Part shown: piece by piece, positions 1-5,638 of the stretch
Layout: the number at the start of each line of letters is the position of its first letter
How positions within the stretch are numbered: the first letter of the stretch is position 1
NCBI GenBank assembly: GCA_016840645.1
Contig: JAEORY010000151.1
Span: 1 to 8,484 of the forward strand
DNA: 8,484 nt
Reading direction: 5' to 3'
Source of the DNA: Candidatus Borrarchaeota archaeon
GTDB taxonomy: Archaea; Asgardarchaeota; Sifarchaeia; Borrarchaeales; Borrarchaeaceae
Made by a program: the position numbers and the translations under genes
The notes under the pieces: model-generated
The model's database searches: none
What the model saw: only the letters and a program-made list of their open reading frames with translations
Told to the model about the DNA's origin: nothing

Positions 1-113
1 GATACAGAAAGTAGTTCCAAAGCTTTGATTGTTTTTGCCTCCACTACTAAACGTAAACAACACTAGCCACTCCTGAAACTATGTTTAAGTATTTTTCCCT
101 GAAAGCGTGAATC

Positions 114-1160
114 TTACATGTCAAGTCTTAAAACGTCATTCGCAAGTTCTTGGGTTAAGATACGTTTCACTAAACCTACAGGAAGATATTCGTTGCCCCT
201 GCCTTCTGCCTCCCTTGAGATTACCAGTTCTTTCTCCATGAGGCGTGCAATCACGTTATAAGAAGCCTGGGATGAGACTGATAACTCATCTTTAACTAAT
301 CCTGTTGTTATTATAGGATGAGAAACAAATAATTTAATTACCTGTTTTTCTCTGTCTCCTAATCTCTGAATCTTTCGAACAATTTCTGATGGTCTTCTTC
401 TTGTAATCTTCTCTAATACGTCAATACCAATCTCTAACATTGAATCGCGTATTGCAAGAGCTATTGCCGCAGAACATAGTTTGATTGCTTCCCTAGGTGC
501 GCCTTCCGATACCTGTGCGATAAAATTAATAGTTTCTTCTGTGAAAGGAGAGACCTCATGTCCTCCCACGTCTTCTATTCTTTTCTTAATGGCTAATATC
601 ACTTCTTCTTCAGAAAGAAGATCTAAATAGATGATCTCCTGTACCCGATCTGCCAGAGTATTCAAAATTTTCGGCAGTTTATCGAAGGAAAATCCATTTA
701 AAGCGCTGTAAATAATGCTTATATTGTCTAGATCAGATAATCCCCTTAGCATCTTAGCAACATCGATATTTAGATCATGTGCTTCGTCTATAAGGAGAAT
801 TATTCTGTCGTCTGACCTTCTAAGTGTGTGATACAGCACTTGGGGCGATATCTCATTATTGAGTTTCAGTTCCAAGCTAAGGATGGCAATTAATTCCGCA
901 ACTGATTCGGGAGGGGCATAAAAAAAGATTGGAAGTCTAGTATCTTTAAAAAGCGTTTCCAGACATAATAGCAACGAAGTTTTCCCGCTACCATAAGGCC
1001 CTTCTATAATTACATCATATCCTAAGCGAATATAGTTTTCTAGCAACTGAAATTCTTCGTCAAACCCGACAACTAAATCAGGTTTTCCTATCGGACTTAA
1101 TTGAAATGGATTTTTGCTCCAATTCATTTTTTGAAACCATTCAAATTCTTCTGAAGACAA
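114..1160 (-). CDS. AAA+ ATPase with C-terminal winged helix (Orc1/Cdc6- or ExeA/TniB-like)
   Basis: Cytoplasmic AAA+ P-loop ATPase of unknown specific role. Numbering below is from an upstream TTG at 1178. An N-terminal W-x-x-NPF-x-x-SP segment (20-29) resembles the entry to ExeA- and Orc-type AAA domains. Walker A GPYGSGKT is at 60-67, Walker B IILLIDEAHD at 126-135, a sensor-1-like Asn at 161, a candidate arginine finger at R178 and a sensor-2-like GAPREA at 226-231, similar to the GDARxA of Cdc6. Residues about 272-342 form a winged helix-turn-helix (DREKQVIKLF, then GLVKDELSVSSQASYNVIAR). No membrane segment or signal peptide is visible. The preferred start is TTG at 1158-1160, because the AAAGGAGG at 1168-1175 is a near-perfect ribosome binding site 7 bases before it, giving 348 residues. 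The longer TTG start at 1178 would place that site inside the gene. It is transcribed away from the small gene and the exporters, so it may be a regulator, but that is inference. It is shorter than typical Orc1/Cdc6 (about 400 residues), so an initiator role is not favoured. Confidence 0.88.
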   Translation of the reverse strand: MSSEEFEWFQKMNWSKNPFQLSPIGKPDLVVGFDEEFQLLENYIRLGYDVIIEGPYGSGKTSLLLCLETLFKDTRLPIFFYAPPESVAELIAILSLELKLNNEISPQVLYHTLRRSDDRIILLIDEAHDLNIDVAKMLRGLSDLDNISIIYSALNGFSFDKLPKILNTLADRVQEIIYLDLLSEEEVILAIKKRIEDVGGHEVSPFTEETINFIAQVSEGAPREAIKLCSAAIALAIRDSMLEIGIDVLEKITRRRPSEIVRKIQRLGDREKQVIKLFVSHPIITTGLVKDELSVSSQASYNVIARLMEKELVISREAEGRGNEYLPVGLVKRILTQELANDVLRLDM

Positions 1161-1167
1161 AGTAGGT

Positions 1168-1175
1168 CCTCCTTT
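1168..1175 (-). promoter_or_regulatory. Ribosome binding site deciding the start of the AAA+ gene
   Basis: On the minus strand this reads AAAGGAGG, followed by 7 bases and then TTG at 1160-1158. It is the strongest Shine-Dalgarno match in the window. A start at the upstream TTG (1178) would translate it as Lys-Gly-Gly, so the shorter protein is more likely. The first ATG, at 1127-1125, has no comparable site. Confidence 0.75.
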
Positions 1176-1196
1176 CAAAAGTAGAAATGTGTAAAC

Positions 1197-1210
1197 TCTG
1201 TTTAATAGAT
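1197..1210 (-). promoter_or_regulatory. Weak TATA-like box upstream of the AAA+ gene
   Basis: Read on the minus strand, this segment contains CTATTAAA, an AT-rich box about 40 bases before the TTG start. Transcription starting about 25 bases downstream would leave a short leader that still includes the AAAGGAGG site. The match to an archaeal TATA box is poor, and the call rests mainly on position. Confidence 0.3.
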
Positions 1211-1212
1211 AT

Positions 1213-1242
1213 GTAACATTGGGGTAATTCAGCTAATGTTAC
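1213..1242. promoter_or_regulatory. Perfect 8-base inverted repeat between divergent genes (possible operator)
   Basis: GTAACATT at 1213-1220 is exactly mirrored by AATGTTAC at 1235-1242, with a 14-base spacer. It sits just upstream of the putative minus-strand TATA box of the AAA+ gene and before the putative plus-strand TATA box of the small gene. That position suits a shared regulator site. The arm is short and AT-rich, so a chance pairing is possible. No T-tract follows it on either strand, so it is unlikely to be a terminator. Confidence 0.45.
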
Positions 1243-1247
1243 GAGTG

Positions 1248-1255
1248 TTTTTAAG
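1248..1255 (+). promoter_or_regulatory. TATA-like box (TTTTTAAG) for the small gene
   Basis: TTTTTAAG resembles the archaeal box A found in crenarchaeal-type promoters (TTTTTAAA). A start about 25 bases downstream would fall near 1277, inside the second inverted repeat, leaving a leader of about 50 bases that contains the GGTGAT site. This rests on one AT-rich word in AT-rich DNA. Confidence 0.3.
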
Positions 1256-1271
1256 TAATGGCGTTTAATTG

Positions 1272-1288
1272 ACATTTAACTGAAATGT
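1272..1288. promoter_or_regulatory. Second inverted repeat, near the predicted start of the small transcript
   Basis: ACATTT at 1272-1277 mirrors AAATGT at 1283-1288 around a 5-base centre. One further matching pair (T1270 with A1290) follows after a mismatch. The arm resembles the upstream dyad, sharing the A-C-A-T-T core. The spacing of a compact dyad over a predicted transcription start is typical of a repressor site in archaea, but both the start and the protein are inferred. Confidence 0.35.
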
Positions 1289-1316
1289 AAGAGATCTGTT
1301 GGAATAGTTTATTCAT

Positions 1317-1322
1317 GGTGAT
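1317..1322 (+). promoter_or_regulatory. Ribosome binding site of the 48-codon gene
   Basis: GGTGAT matches the complement of the archaeal 16S 3' end and lies 3 bases before ATG at 1326. The same word at the same spacing precedes the second permease (6432-6437, ATG at 6441). This is the main reason to take the small reading frame seriously. Confidence 0.65.
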
Positions 1323-1325
1323 AAA

Positions 1326-1472
1326 ATGAATGAAAATACTCCTGTAATAAATTATCTGATTAGAAGAGCACATCGGAATGGCTATGCTACCCTAAATTTC
1401 TACAAGGCGATAGAACAAATGTCATGTCTGATTTATGATGGTAAAATTCCTTCTTTTGCTCATGTAATGTAA
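1326..1472 (+). CDS. Small hypothetical protein, 48 residues
   Basis: I do not recognise this protein. The frame opens with ATG directly after GGTGAT-N3, has an in-frame TAG seven codons upstream that blocks a longer start, and ends in TAA at 1470-1472. A 7-base T-tract follows at once. The product is MNENTPVINYLIRRAHRNGY onward. Residues 8-35 look helical and amphipathic, with two adjacent arginines (13-14), and the C-terminus (YDGKIPSFAHVM) is more mixed. There is one cysteine (34) and no clear membrane helix. It lies between the AAA+/winged-helix gene, transcribed away from it, and the exporter operon, in the same direction as the latter but with its own likely promoter and terminator. It may be a regulator, an antisense-type partner of the ATPase or a remnant of a longer gene. 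The sequence does not decide between these. Confidence 0.5.
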   Translation: MNENTPVINYLIRRAHRNGYATLNFYKAIEQMSCLIYDGKIPSFAHVM

Positions 1473-1475
1473 TAG

Positions 1476-1484
1476 CGTTTTTTT
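1476..1484 (+). terminator. T-tract terminator after the small gene
   Basis: GCG followed by seven T (1478-1484) begins 3 bases after the stop codon. Archaeal RNA polymerase terminates at T-tracts without needing a hairpin. It separates the small gene from the exporter operon, which has its own TATA-like box downstream. Confidence 0.45.
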
Positions 1485-1522
1485 AACACTATATTTCTTC
1501 TTCTGGAGAGTTATAAGAAGGC

Positions 1523-1534
1523 AAATATATATAA
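1523..1534 (+). promoter_or_regulatory. TATA box of the first exporter operon
   Basis: AAATATATATAA is the best TATA-like element upstream of the ATPase gene and is preceded by GAAGGC, where the BRE would lie. Initiation about 25 bases on, near 1555, would give a leader of roughly 65 bases that contains the ribosome binding site at 1606-1611. Other AT-rich words, for example around 1590, are weaker. Confidence 0.45.
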
Positions 1535-1605
1535 TGTGAGATGAAATTTTTTAAAGTTATCAAATAAGCTATTTATCTTTCCAAGTTTTTTATTTTACAT
1601 ATACT

Positions 1606-1611
1606 AAAGGA
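1606..1611 (+). promoter_or_regulatory. Ribosome binding site of the first ATPase gene
   Basis: AAAGGA, continuing as AAG, lies 9 bases before the TTG start at 1621. No ATG or GTG near it would give a better-placed start. The paralogous gene starts at the equivalent TTG. Confidence 0.5.
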
Positions 1612-1620
1612 AGAATCAAG

Positions 1621-2397
1621 TTGACTGAAAATAGCGAAATCGTAGTTGAGACAATTGATTTAAAGAAGGACTATCATTTAGGTGACGTTATCGTCCCTGC
1701 GCTACAAGGAATTGACCTTCAAATAAAGAAGGGTGAGTTCTTAGTTATCATGGGTCCTTCAGGCAGTGGGAAATCCACGCTTCTAAACATGATCGGTGGT
1801 CTGGACAATCCAACCTCTGGACAAGTCTTTATAAATGGACAAGATATTTCGAAAATGTCTGACAGTTCTTTGACTGAACTAAGAGCACGGGAAATTGGAT
1901 TCATTTTCCAATTCTACAATCTAGTTCCTGTACTGACTGCCTTGGAAAATGTAGAGTTGCCGATGATGGTAACAGGGATTAATGAAAAAGAAGGCAAGAA
2001 ACGTGCCATAGAACTCTTACAGACAGTAGGACTTGGAGATCGTCTACACCATCGTCCTGATGAACTCAGTGGTGGGCAACGACAACGAGTTTCTATTGCT
2101 CGTGCATTAGCAAATAACCCTTCAATAGTGTTAGCTGATGAACCAACAGGTGACATAGACACGAAGACTGGAGATGAAATTCTAGATATCATGCATCACC
2201 TGAATAAAAACATGGGGGTCACTATGATCGTTATCACTCACGATCCTGCTGTTTCAGAACATTGCGATCGACTTATTCGAATAGTTGATGGGCAGATTGT
2301 TACAGATAAGCCTACAGCACACAAATTGCTCGAAATTAGCGAAGAGGAGCTTCGAGCATATCGTGGAATTACTGGTTATATGACTGATCATAGATAG
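1621..2397 (+). CDS. ABC transporter ATP-binding protein, LolD/MacB type (copy 1)
   Basis: This is the cytoplasmic nucleotide-binding subunit that hydrolyses ATP to drive the membrane subunit encoded 26 bases downstream. All ABC motifs are present: Walker A GPSGSGKS (45-52), Q-loop FQFYNLVP (Gln 97), signature LSGGQRQR (149-156), Walker B IVLADEP (169-175) and the switch His 207 in ITHDP. The Q-loop FQFYNL, the early HLGDVIVPALQG and the length of 258 residues fit the LolD/MacB/FtsE group. The D-loop reads GDID rather than the GNLD common in bacterial LolD. The start is TTG, with AAAGGA 9 bases upstream. The aligned paralog (MNANSEIVVE against MTENSEIVVE) begins at the same place, which confirms it. 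It is about 76% identical, without gaps, over 250 residues to copy 2; the last 25 or so residues differ most. Catalytic residues are intact, so it should be active. The substrate is not known. Confidence 0.95.
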   Translation: MTENSEIVVETIDLKKDYHLGDVIVPALQGIDLQIKKGEFLVIMGPSGSGKSTLLNMIGGLDNPTSGQVFINGQDISKMSDSSLTELRAREIGFIFQFYNLVPVLTALENVELPMMVTGINEKEGKKRAIELLQTVGLGDRLHHRPDELSGGQRQRVSIARALANNPSIVLADEPTGDIDTKTGDEILDIMHHLNKNMGVTMIVITHDPAVSEHCDRLIRIVDGQIVTDKPTAHKLLEISEEELRAYRGITGYMTDHR

Positions 2398-2412
2398 ATC
2401 ATCTGAGTGTAT

Positions 2413-2419
2413 GAGGGTG
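2413..2419 (+). promoter_or_regulatory. Ribosome binding site of the first permease gene
   Basis: GAGGGTG lies 4 bases before ATG at 2424, giving the permease its own translation start inside the operon. An ATG at 2411 in another frame lies at the edge of this site and is not used. Confidence 0.55.
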
Positions 2420-2423
2420 TATT

Positions 2424-5405
2424 ATGCAACTAGCAATTTTGGTAGCAAATTTGTTTTTGATTATTCTAGTGATAATTGCTGTTGTTGTAGTTTTTCTTCT
2501 TTGGAAGGAAAGAAGATTTATAAAACTTGCCATCCGCAACCTAGGACGCAGGAAGACTCGCAATATTCTCACAGTCCTCGGTGTGACTTTATCCATTTCA
2601 TTATATGTAGCTTTTAATATATCCGCTGATAATGCACTTCAAAGTTTCTTTAATGTTATAGAGATTTCAGGAGGAAAGGTGGATTTTGAAATCACAAGGC
2701 TTGATGGTGAACCCTTTGACCAAGATATTCTTGAAGATATTTTAGGGGTTGAGGGTGTAAAGTCAGCCGCTCCCCGGATGCAGCGTTACTGTATTATCTC
2801 GTTGAAGCCTGATGGGAATTCCACAGCAGCACAAGTAGTAGGAATCGACCCCCAATATGATAACGAGTTTGGTGATCTCTTTGATTATCAAACTAACGAA
2901 CCAGTCAATGATCTCCTACAGAAAAAGATGGCTATAGTAAGCGAATTGCTAATGGACGGAATTACTTATGAAGAAGTAGATGATGACGGTGAAACTAGAT
3001 TAGTTAATGCTACGGTTGGTGATAGACTTAAAATCAACTATCGAACGAGCGGAAACAACCTTAGAAGAAGAGTTTTTCACATTGTAGCTTTTGCAGAAGC
3101 TACGGGAAAAGTTCGAGAGATTGGCTATGGTGCATCTGTGTTTATTCCATTGAGGGATGCACAGTCATTATATAAAGCTGGAAGTAAGATCGATAAGATT
3201 ATTGTTGAAATGGACAAGGCTTACTCAGATGTGTGGGAAGATGTGCAGAAAAGGCTTGAAGATGTTGTGAAAGATGAGGGGCTAATTGTTTATGCTCCAA
3301 AACAAAGCCAGTTGGAAGAAGCCCGCAGCGGCGTTGAAGGCATGAGAAGCGGTCTATTCTTCGCTGGCATGACAAGCTTACTTGCCATGATCTTTCTAAT
3401 TTTCAATGCGATAAATATGACCATAGCGGAGCGTAAATACGAGATTGGAGTATTAAGATCAATTGGCTTCAAAAAACACCATATATTTCGACTATTCTTT
3501 TACGAAGTAATTATTATAGGCCTCATTGGTAGCGCAACTGGTGTATTTGCAGGTATAGGCTTGTCACGTGTATTGTATTTGTATATCAGACAGCTTTTTT
3601 TCATTGACCCTGAAGCACTAGTAGGTGCAGAATTTGAAGCCCTTCCTCCTATTAATCCTGCACATCTCCAAAATGGGTTCATAATCGGAGTAATCTTTAC
3701 GGTAATAGGAGGTTTGTATCCCCTTCTATCAATAACTGGTTTGAAGATTATTTACGCACTACGCGCAGAAGCAAGGATAACCGAGAAAGCGGCGCTGAGG
3801 CATCGAATTGCATGGATAGCTGGAGGTATTGGCCTTATCATTGGAGGTATAGGTCTTTTCTTAGCGTTATTGATATTCCCACAAATAAATGTTAGTTTAG
3901 GTGAGTATATAGGATCTATCCTCGATGGAACGGCTCTGTTAATGGTAGGAATTGGTGTAACCTTATTTGCGGGCGCACTCAAACGAAAATATTTGATTCT
4001 TTATGCAGGTATTGCCTTGCTTGCAGTAGGGGTTTACGATACTTTCTATGTTGGATCTTTCATTGGGAGTTTTGTACTCATGGGTGGTTCCATCATCTTT
4101 ACAGCAGGCATCCTAAAAGGTGTGGGAGGATTTTTTAATTTCATCCTCAAACGCATTCCAGGGTTAAGATATGTGAGCAATCTGGCAACAAAAAATATCG
4201 CCAGAAAGCCAACTCGTAGCACGTTAACTTTTGGTATTTTTACAATTGCCTTAGCAATGGTTATTATAATGGCCGCCATTACTAATTCGATTGGAGTCGG
4301 AATAATCAATTGGGTTGATTCAAATATTGAAGCAGATATGTTTGTTATTTCAAACGCAGGGGCTCCTCCCAATCTTAGTAGCAATATTACCCGAAATATT
4401 GAAGGTATTCACTGGGAACACACAAGTGATGGGGTGATTCCAGGTTGTACTATCCAAGAGTTCGCTGGAGCGGAGTTCGAACTATGGAGCGAAGATTTTA
4501 ACTCATTGCTGATAGGAGTTAATAGTTCAAACTACGCCGTAGTTAATGAAAATACACAACTCATTGCCCCAAATGATACTGATGTCTATACACTCTTTAA
4601 AAAACTTAAGAATCCGAATGGAAACTATTGTATTCTCAGTGACAAACTAGCTAATGAACTAAAGGTAAAAGTAGGGCAAAAAACACCAATCACGATAAAT
4701 GCTCATTTTAACTCCACTGAATTTAAAGTCATCGGGATCATGCATAATGATATTTTTGGATATCCACAAGCAGGATTCTTCGGCATGATTGACATAGACA
4801 AATTCTATGATTTTGGCTTTGAGCAAACGGCCCATATGTTTACAATAAGATTGGATAACTACTATCCGAATGGCACAGAAATCGATGCGCAGGTAGTGGC
4901 AGACCAAATCGATGCGATATGGGGAGATGAATATAAATTAGACTTCACGATCAAAGAAGATATCAAAGAAGACATTGACGAGCAAATACAAGAGATAGGT
5001 ACATTTTTTTCAATTATAAGCTATGCTTCGATCATTGTTGGATTACTTGCATTGGTAACAACAATGATTAAAATAGTCAGTGAGCGACGTCGAGAAATTG
5101 GTTTACTCCGAACTATTGGCATAAAAAGGAGCAAAGTAATGCAAATTATTCTCTCTGAATCAATATTTTTGGGTATGATTGGGCTCTTACTCGGAATTAT
5201 AGATGGATATCTTCTGGGATTATCTATTGTTGGGTTTATTGGTCAAGCTGGAGGAACATCATTTACTGTAGAATTTGTAATGCCATGGGAAGTTGTTGCT
5301 CAAACCACTATTGTTGCTGTCATTGTGGCAATCGTTGGCGCGCTATTTCCAGCATGGCAAGCAGGTAGAATAGCACCTGCAGAGTCACTAAGATATACTG
5401 GTTAA
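2424..5405 (+). CDS. Fused double MacB/FtsX-type ABC permease (copy 1), 993 residues
   Basis: This is the membrane subunit partnering the ATPase just upstream. About 13 membrane helices are visible: 5-27; 47-67; 311-335; 357-385; 417-440; a central block at about 462-485, 497-517, 522-538 and 542-565; then 601-625, 859-882, 906-937 and 955-978. Two large extracellular MacB-type domains lie at about 68-310 and 626-858. Each is preceded by a matching membrane entry (RNLGRRKTRNILT at 38-50, KNIARKPTRSTLT at 590-602) and followed by an FtsX coupling loop (RKYEIGVLRSIGFKK at 337-351, RRREIGLLRTIGIKR at 888-902). Positive loops at 441-461, 518-522 and 566-600 place the N-terminus outside and the C-terminus inside. 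Bacterial MacB has 4 helices and LolC/LolE are separate chains, so this is a full two-unit permease fused in one polypeptide with an added helical block. N-glycosylation sequons (for example NST 132, NAT 195, NIT 654) fit an archaeal outer face. It probably exports or extracts lipid or protein substrates, or transmits mechanical signals; which is unknown. Confidence 0.92.
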   Translation: MQLAILVANLFLIILVIIAVVVVFLLWKERRFIKLAIRNLGRRKTRNILTVLGVTLSISLYVAFNISADNALQSFFNVIEISGGKVDFEITRLDGEPFDQDILEDILGVEGVKSAAPRMQRYCIISLKPDGNSTAAQVVGIDPQYDNEFGDLFDYQTNEPVNDLLQKKMAIVSELLMDGITYEEVDDDGETRLVNATVGDRLKINYRTSGNNLRRRVFHIVAFAEATGKVREIGYGASVFIPLRDAQSLYKAGSKIDKIIVEMDKAYSDVWEDVQKRLEDVVKDEGLIVYAPKQSQLEEARSGVEGMRSGLFFAGMTSLLAMIFLIFNAINMTIAERKYEIGVLRSIGFKKHHIFRLFFYEVIIIGLIGSATGVFAGIGLSRVLYLYIRQLFFIDPEALVGAEFEALPPINPAHLQNGFIIGVIFTVIGGLYPLLSITGLKIIYALRAEARITEKAALRHRIAWIAGGIGLIIGGIGLFLALLIFPQINVSLGEYIGSILDGTALLMVGIGVTLFAGALKRKYLILYAGIALLAVGVYDTFYVGSFIGSFVLMGGSIIFTAGILKGVGGFFNFILKRIPGLRYVSNLATKNIARKPTRSTLTFGIFTIALAMVIIMAAITNSIGVGIINWVDSNIEADMFVISNAGAPPNLSSNITRNIEGIHWEHTSDGVIPGCTIQEFAGAEFELWSEDFNSLLIGVNSSNYAVVNENTQLIAPNDTDVYTLFKKLKNPNGNYCILSDKLANELKVKVGQKTPITINAHFNSTEFKVIGIMHNDIFGYPQAGFFGMIDIDKFYDFGFEQTAHMFTIRLDNYYPNGTEIDAQVVADQIDAIWGDEYKLDFTIKEDIKEDIDEQIQEIGTFFSIISYASIIVGLLALVTTMIKIVSERRREIGLLRTIGIKRSKVMQIILSESIFLGMIGLLLGIIDGYLLGLSIVGFIGQAGGTSFTVEFVMPWEVVAQTTIVAVIVAIVGALFPAWQAGRIAPAESLRYTG

Positions 5406-5411
5406 TCCGTA

Positions 5412-5431
5412 TTTCTCCTCTCTTTCTTTTT
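5412..5431 (+). terminator. Pyrimidine-tract terminator after the first permease
   Basis: Twenty consecutive pyrimidines, ending in CTTTTT, begin 7 bases after the permease stop codon. No stable hairpin precedes them. This fits a T-rich archaeal terminator and would separate the two exporter operons. Confidence 0.5.
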
Positions 5432-5515
5432 AACGGTTTTATTTAGAAATTAATATGAAATCGTGCTGATATCTTAATTTTTAGAAAGGGAATTAATCTT
5501 CCTATATAGTAATAA

Positions 5516-5523
5516 TTATATAA
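5516..5523 (+). promoter_or_regulatory. Candidate TATA box of the second exporter operon, distal
   Basis: TTATATAA is a good archaeal TATA word but would give a leader of about 95 bases before the TTG at 5639. A second candidate, AAAAAATATAAAATATT (5599-5615), would start transcription about 10 bases before the TTG, leaving a leaderless or nearly leaderless message. The sequence alone does not choose between them. Confidence 0.35.
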
Positions 5524-5598
5524 GGTATTCATATTAAATTTTCAGCAATTAAAGGCTATTTACTAATCTTAAAATTACATTCTTGATTAATGATGCTT

Positions 5599-5615
5599 AA
5601 AAAATATAAAATATT
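5599..5615 (+). promoter_or_regulatory. Candidate TATA box of the second exporter operon, proximal
   Basis: This AT-only run includes AATATAAAAT, close before the ATPase start. If used, initiation near 5630-5640 would partly or fully exclude the G-rich ribosome site at 5625-5631. If the distal box (5516-5523) is used instead, that site is retained. Confidence 0.3.
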
Positions 5616-5624
5616 GCGTGTGTC

Positions 5625-5631
5625 GTGGGGG
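5625..5631 (+). promoter_or_regulatory. G-rich ribosome binding site of the second ATPase gene
   Basis: GTGGGGG lies 7 bases before the TTG start at 5639. It is an imperfect match to GGAGGTG but an unusual G-run in AT-rich surroundings. The longer in-frame GTG start at 5618 would read it as coding sequence. Confidence 0.4.
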
Positions 5632-5638
5632 CGCAAAT

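Noticed and set aside
1..66. An open plus-strand frame from the left edge to TAG at 64-66, 21 residues, and an open minus-strand frame leaving the same edge
   Set aside because: Both are too short to judge, have no recognisable motif, and contradict each other. Either could be the end or start of a neighbouring gene, so I do not list them.
114..1160. Calling the AAA+ protein a replication initiator (Orc1/Cdc6) with an origin in the adjacent gap
   Set aside because: The motifs and winged helix are compatible, but the protein is short and the gap shows no set of origin recognition boxes with a G-string or a long AT-rich unwinding element. Two short dyads are not enough.
1315..1329. A four-codon frame (ATG GTG ATA AAA TGA) overlapping the start of the small gene
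   Set aside because: It has no ribosome site of its own and is explained by the GGTGAT and ATGA of the real start.
1497..1520. Inverted repeat CTTCTT / AAGAAG before the first exporter promoter
   Set aside because: It has only 6 bases of simple purine/pyrimidine sequence and a 12-base loop. This is expected by chance in this composition, and the T-tract lies before it rather than after.
2411..2617. A 68-residue plus-strand frame overlapping the start of the first permease
   Set aside because: It lies in another frame of a gene with clear domains and paralog support. Its ATG is at the edge of the ribosome site for the permease.
5489..5502. Small inverted repeat GGAA / TTCC in the gap between the operons
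   Set aside because: The arms are only 4 bases long and it is not placed at a predicted promoter or T-tract.
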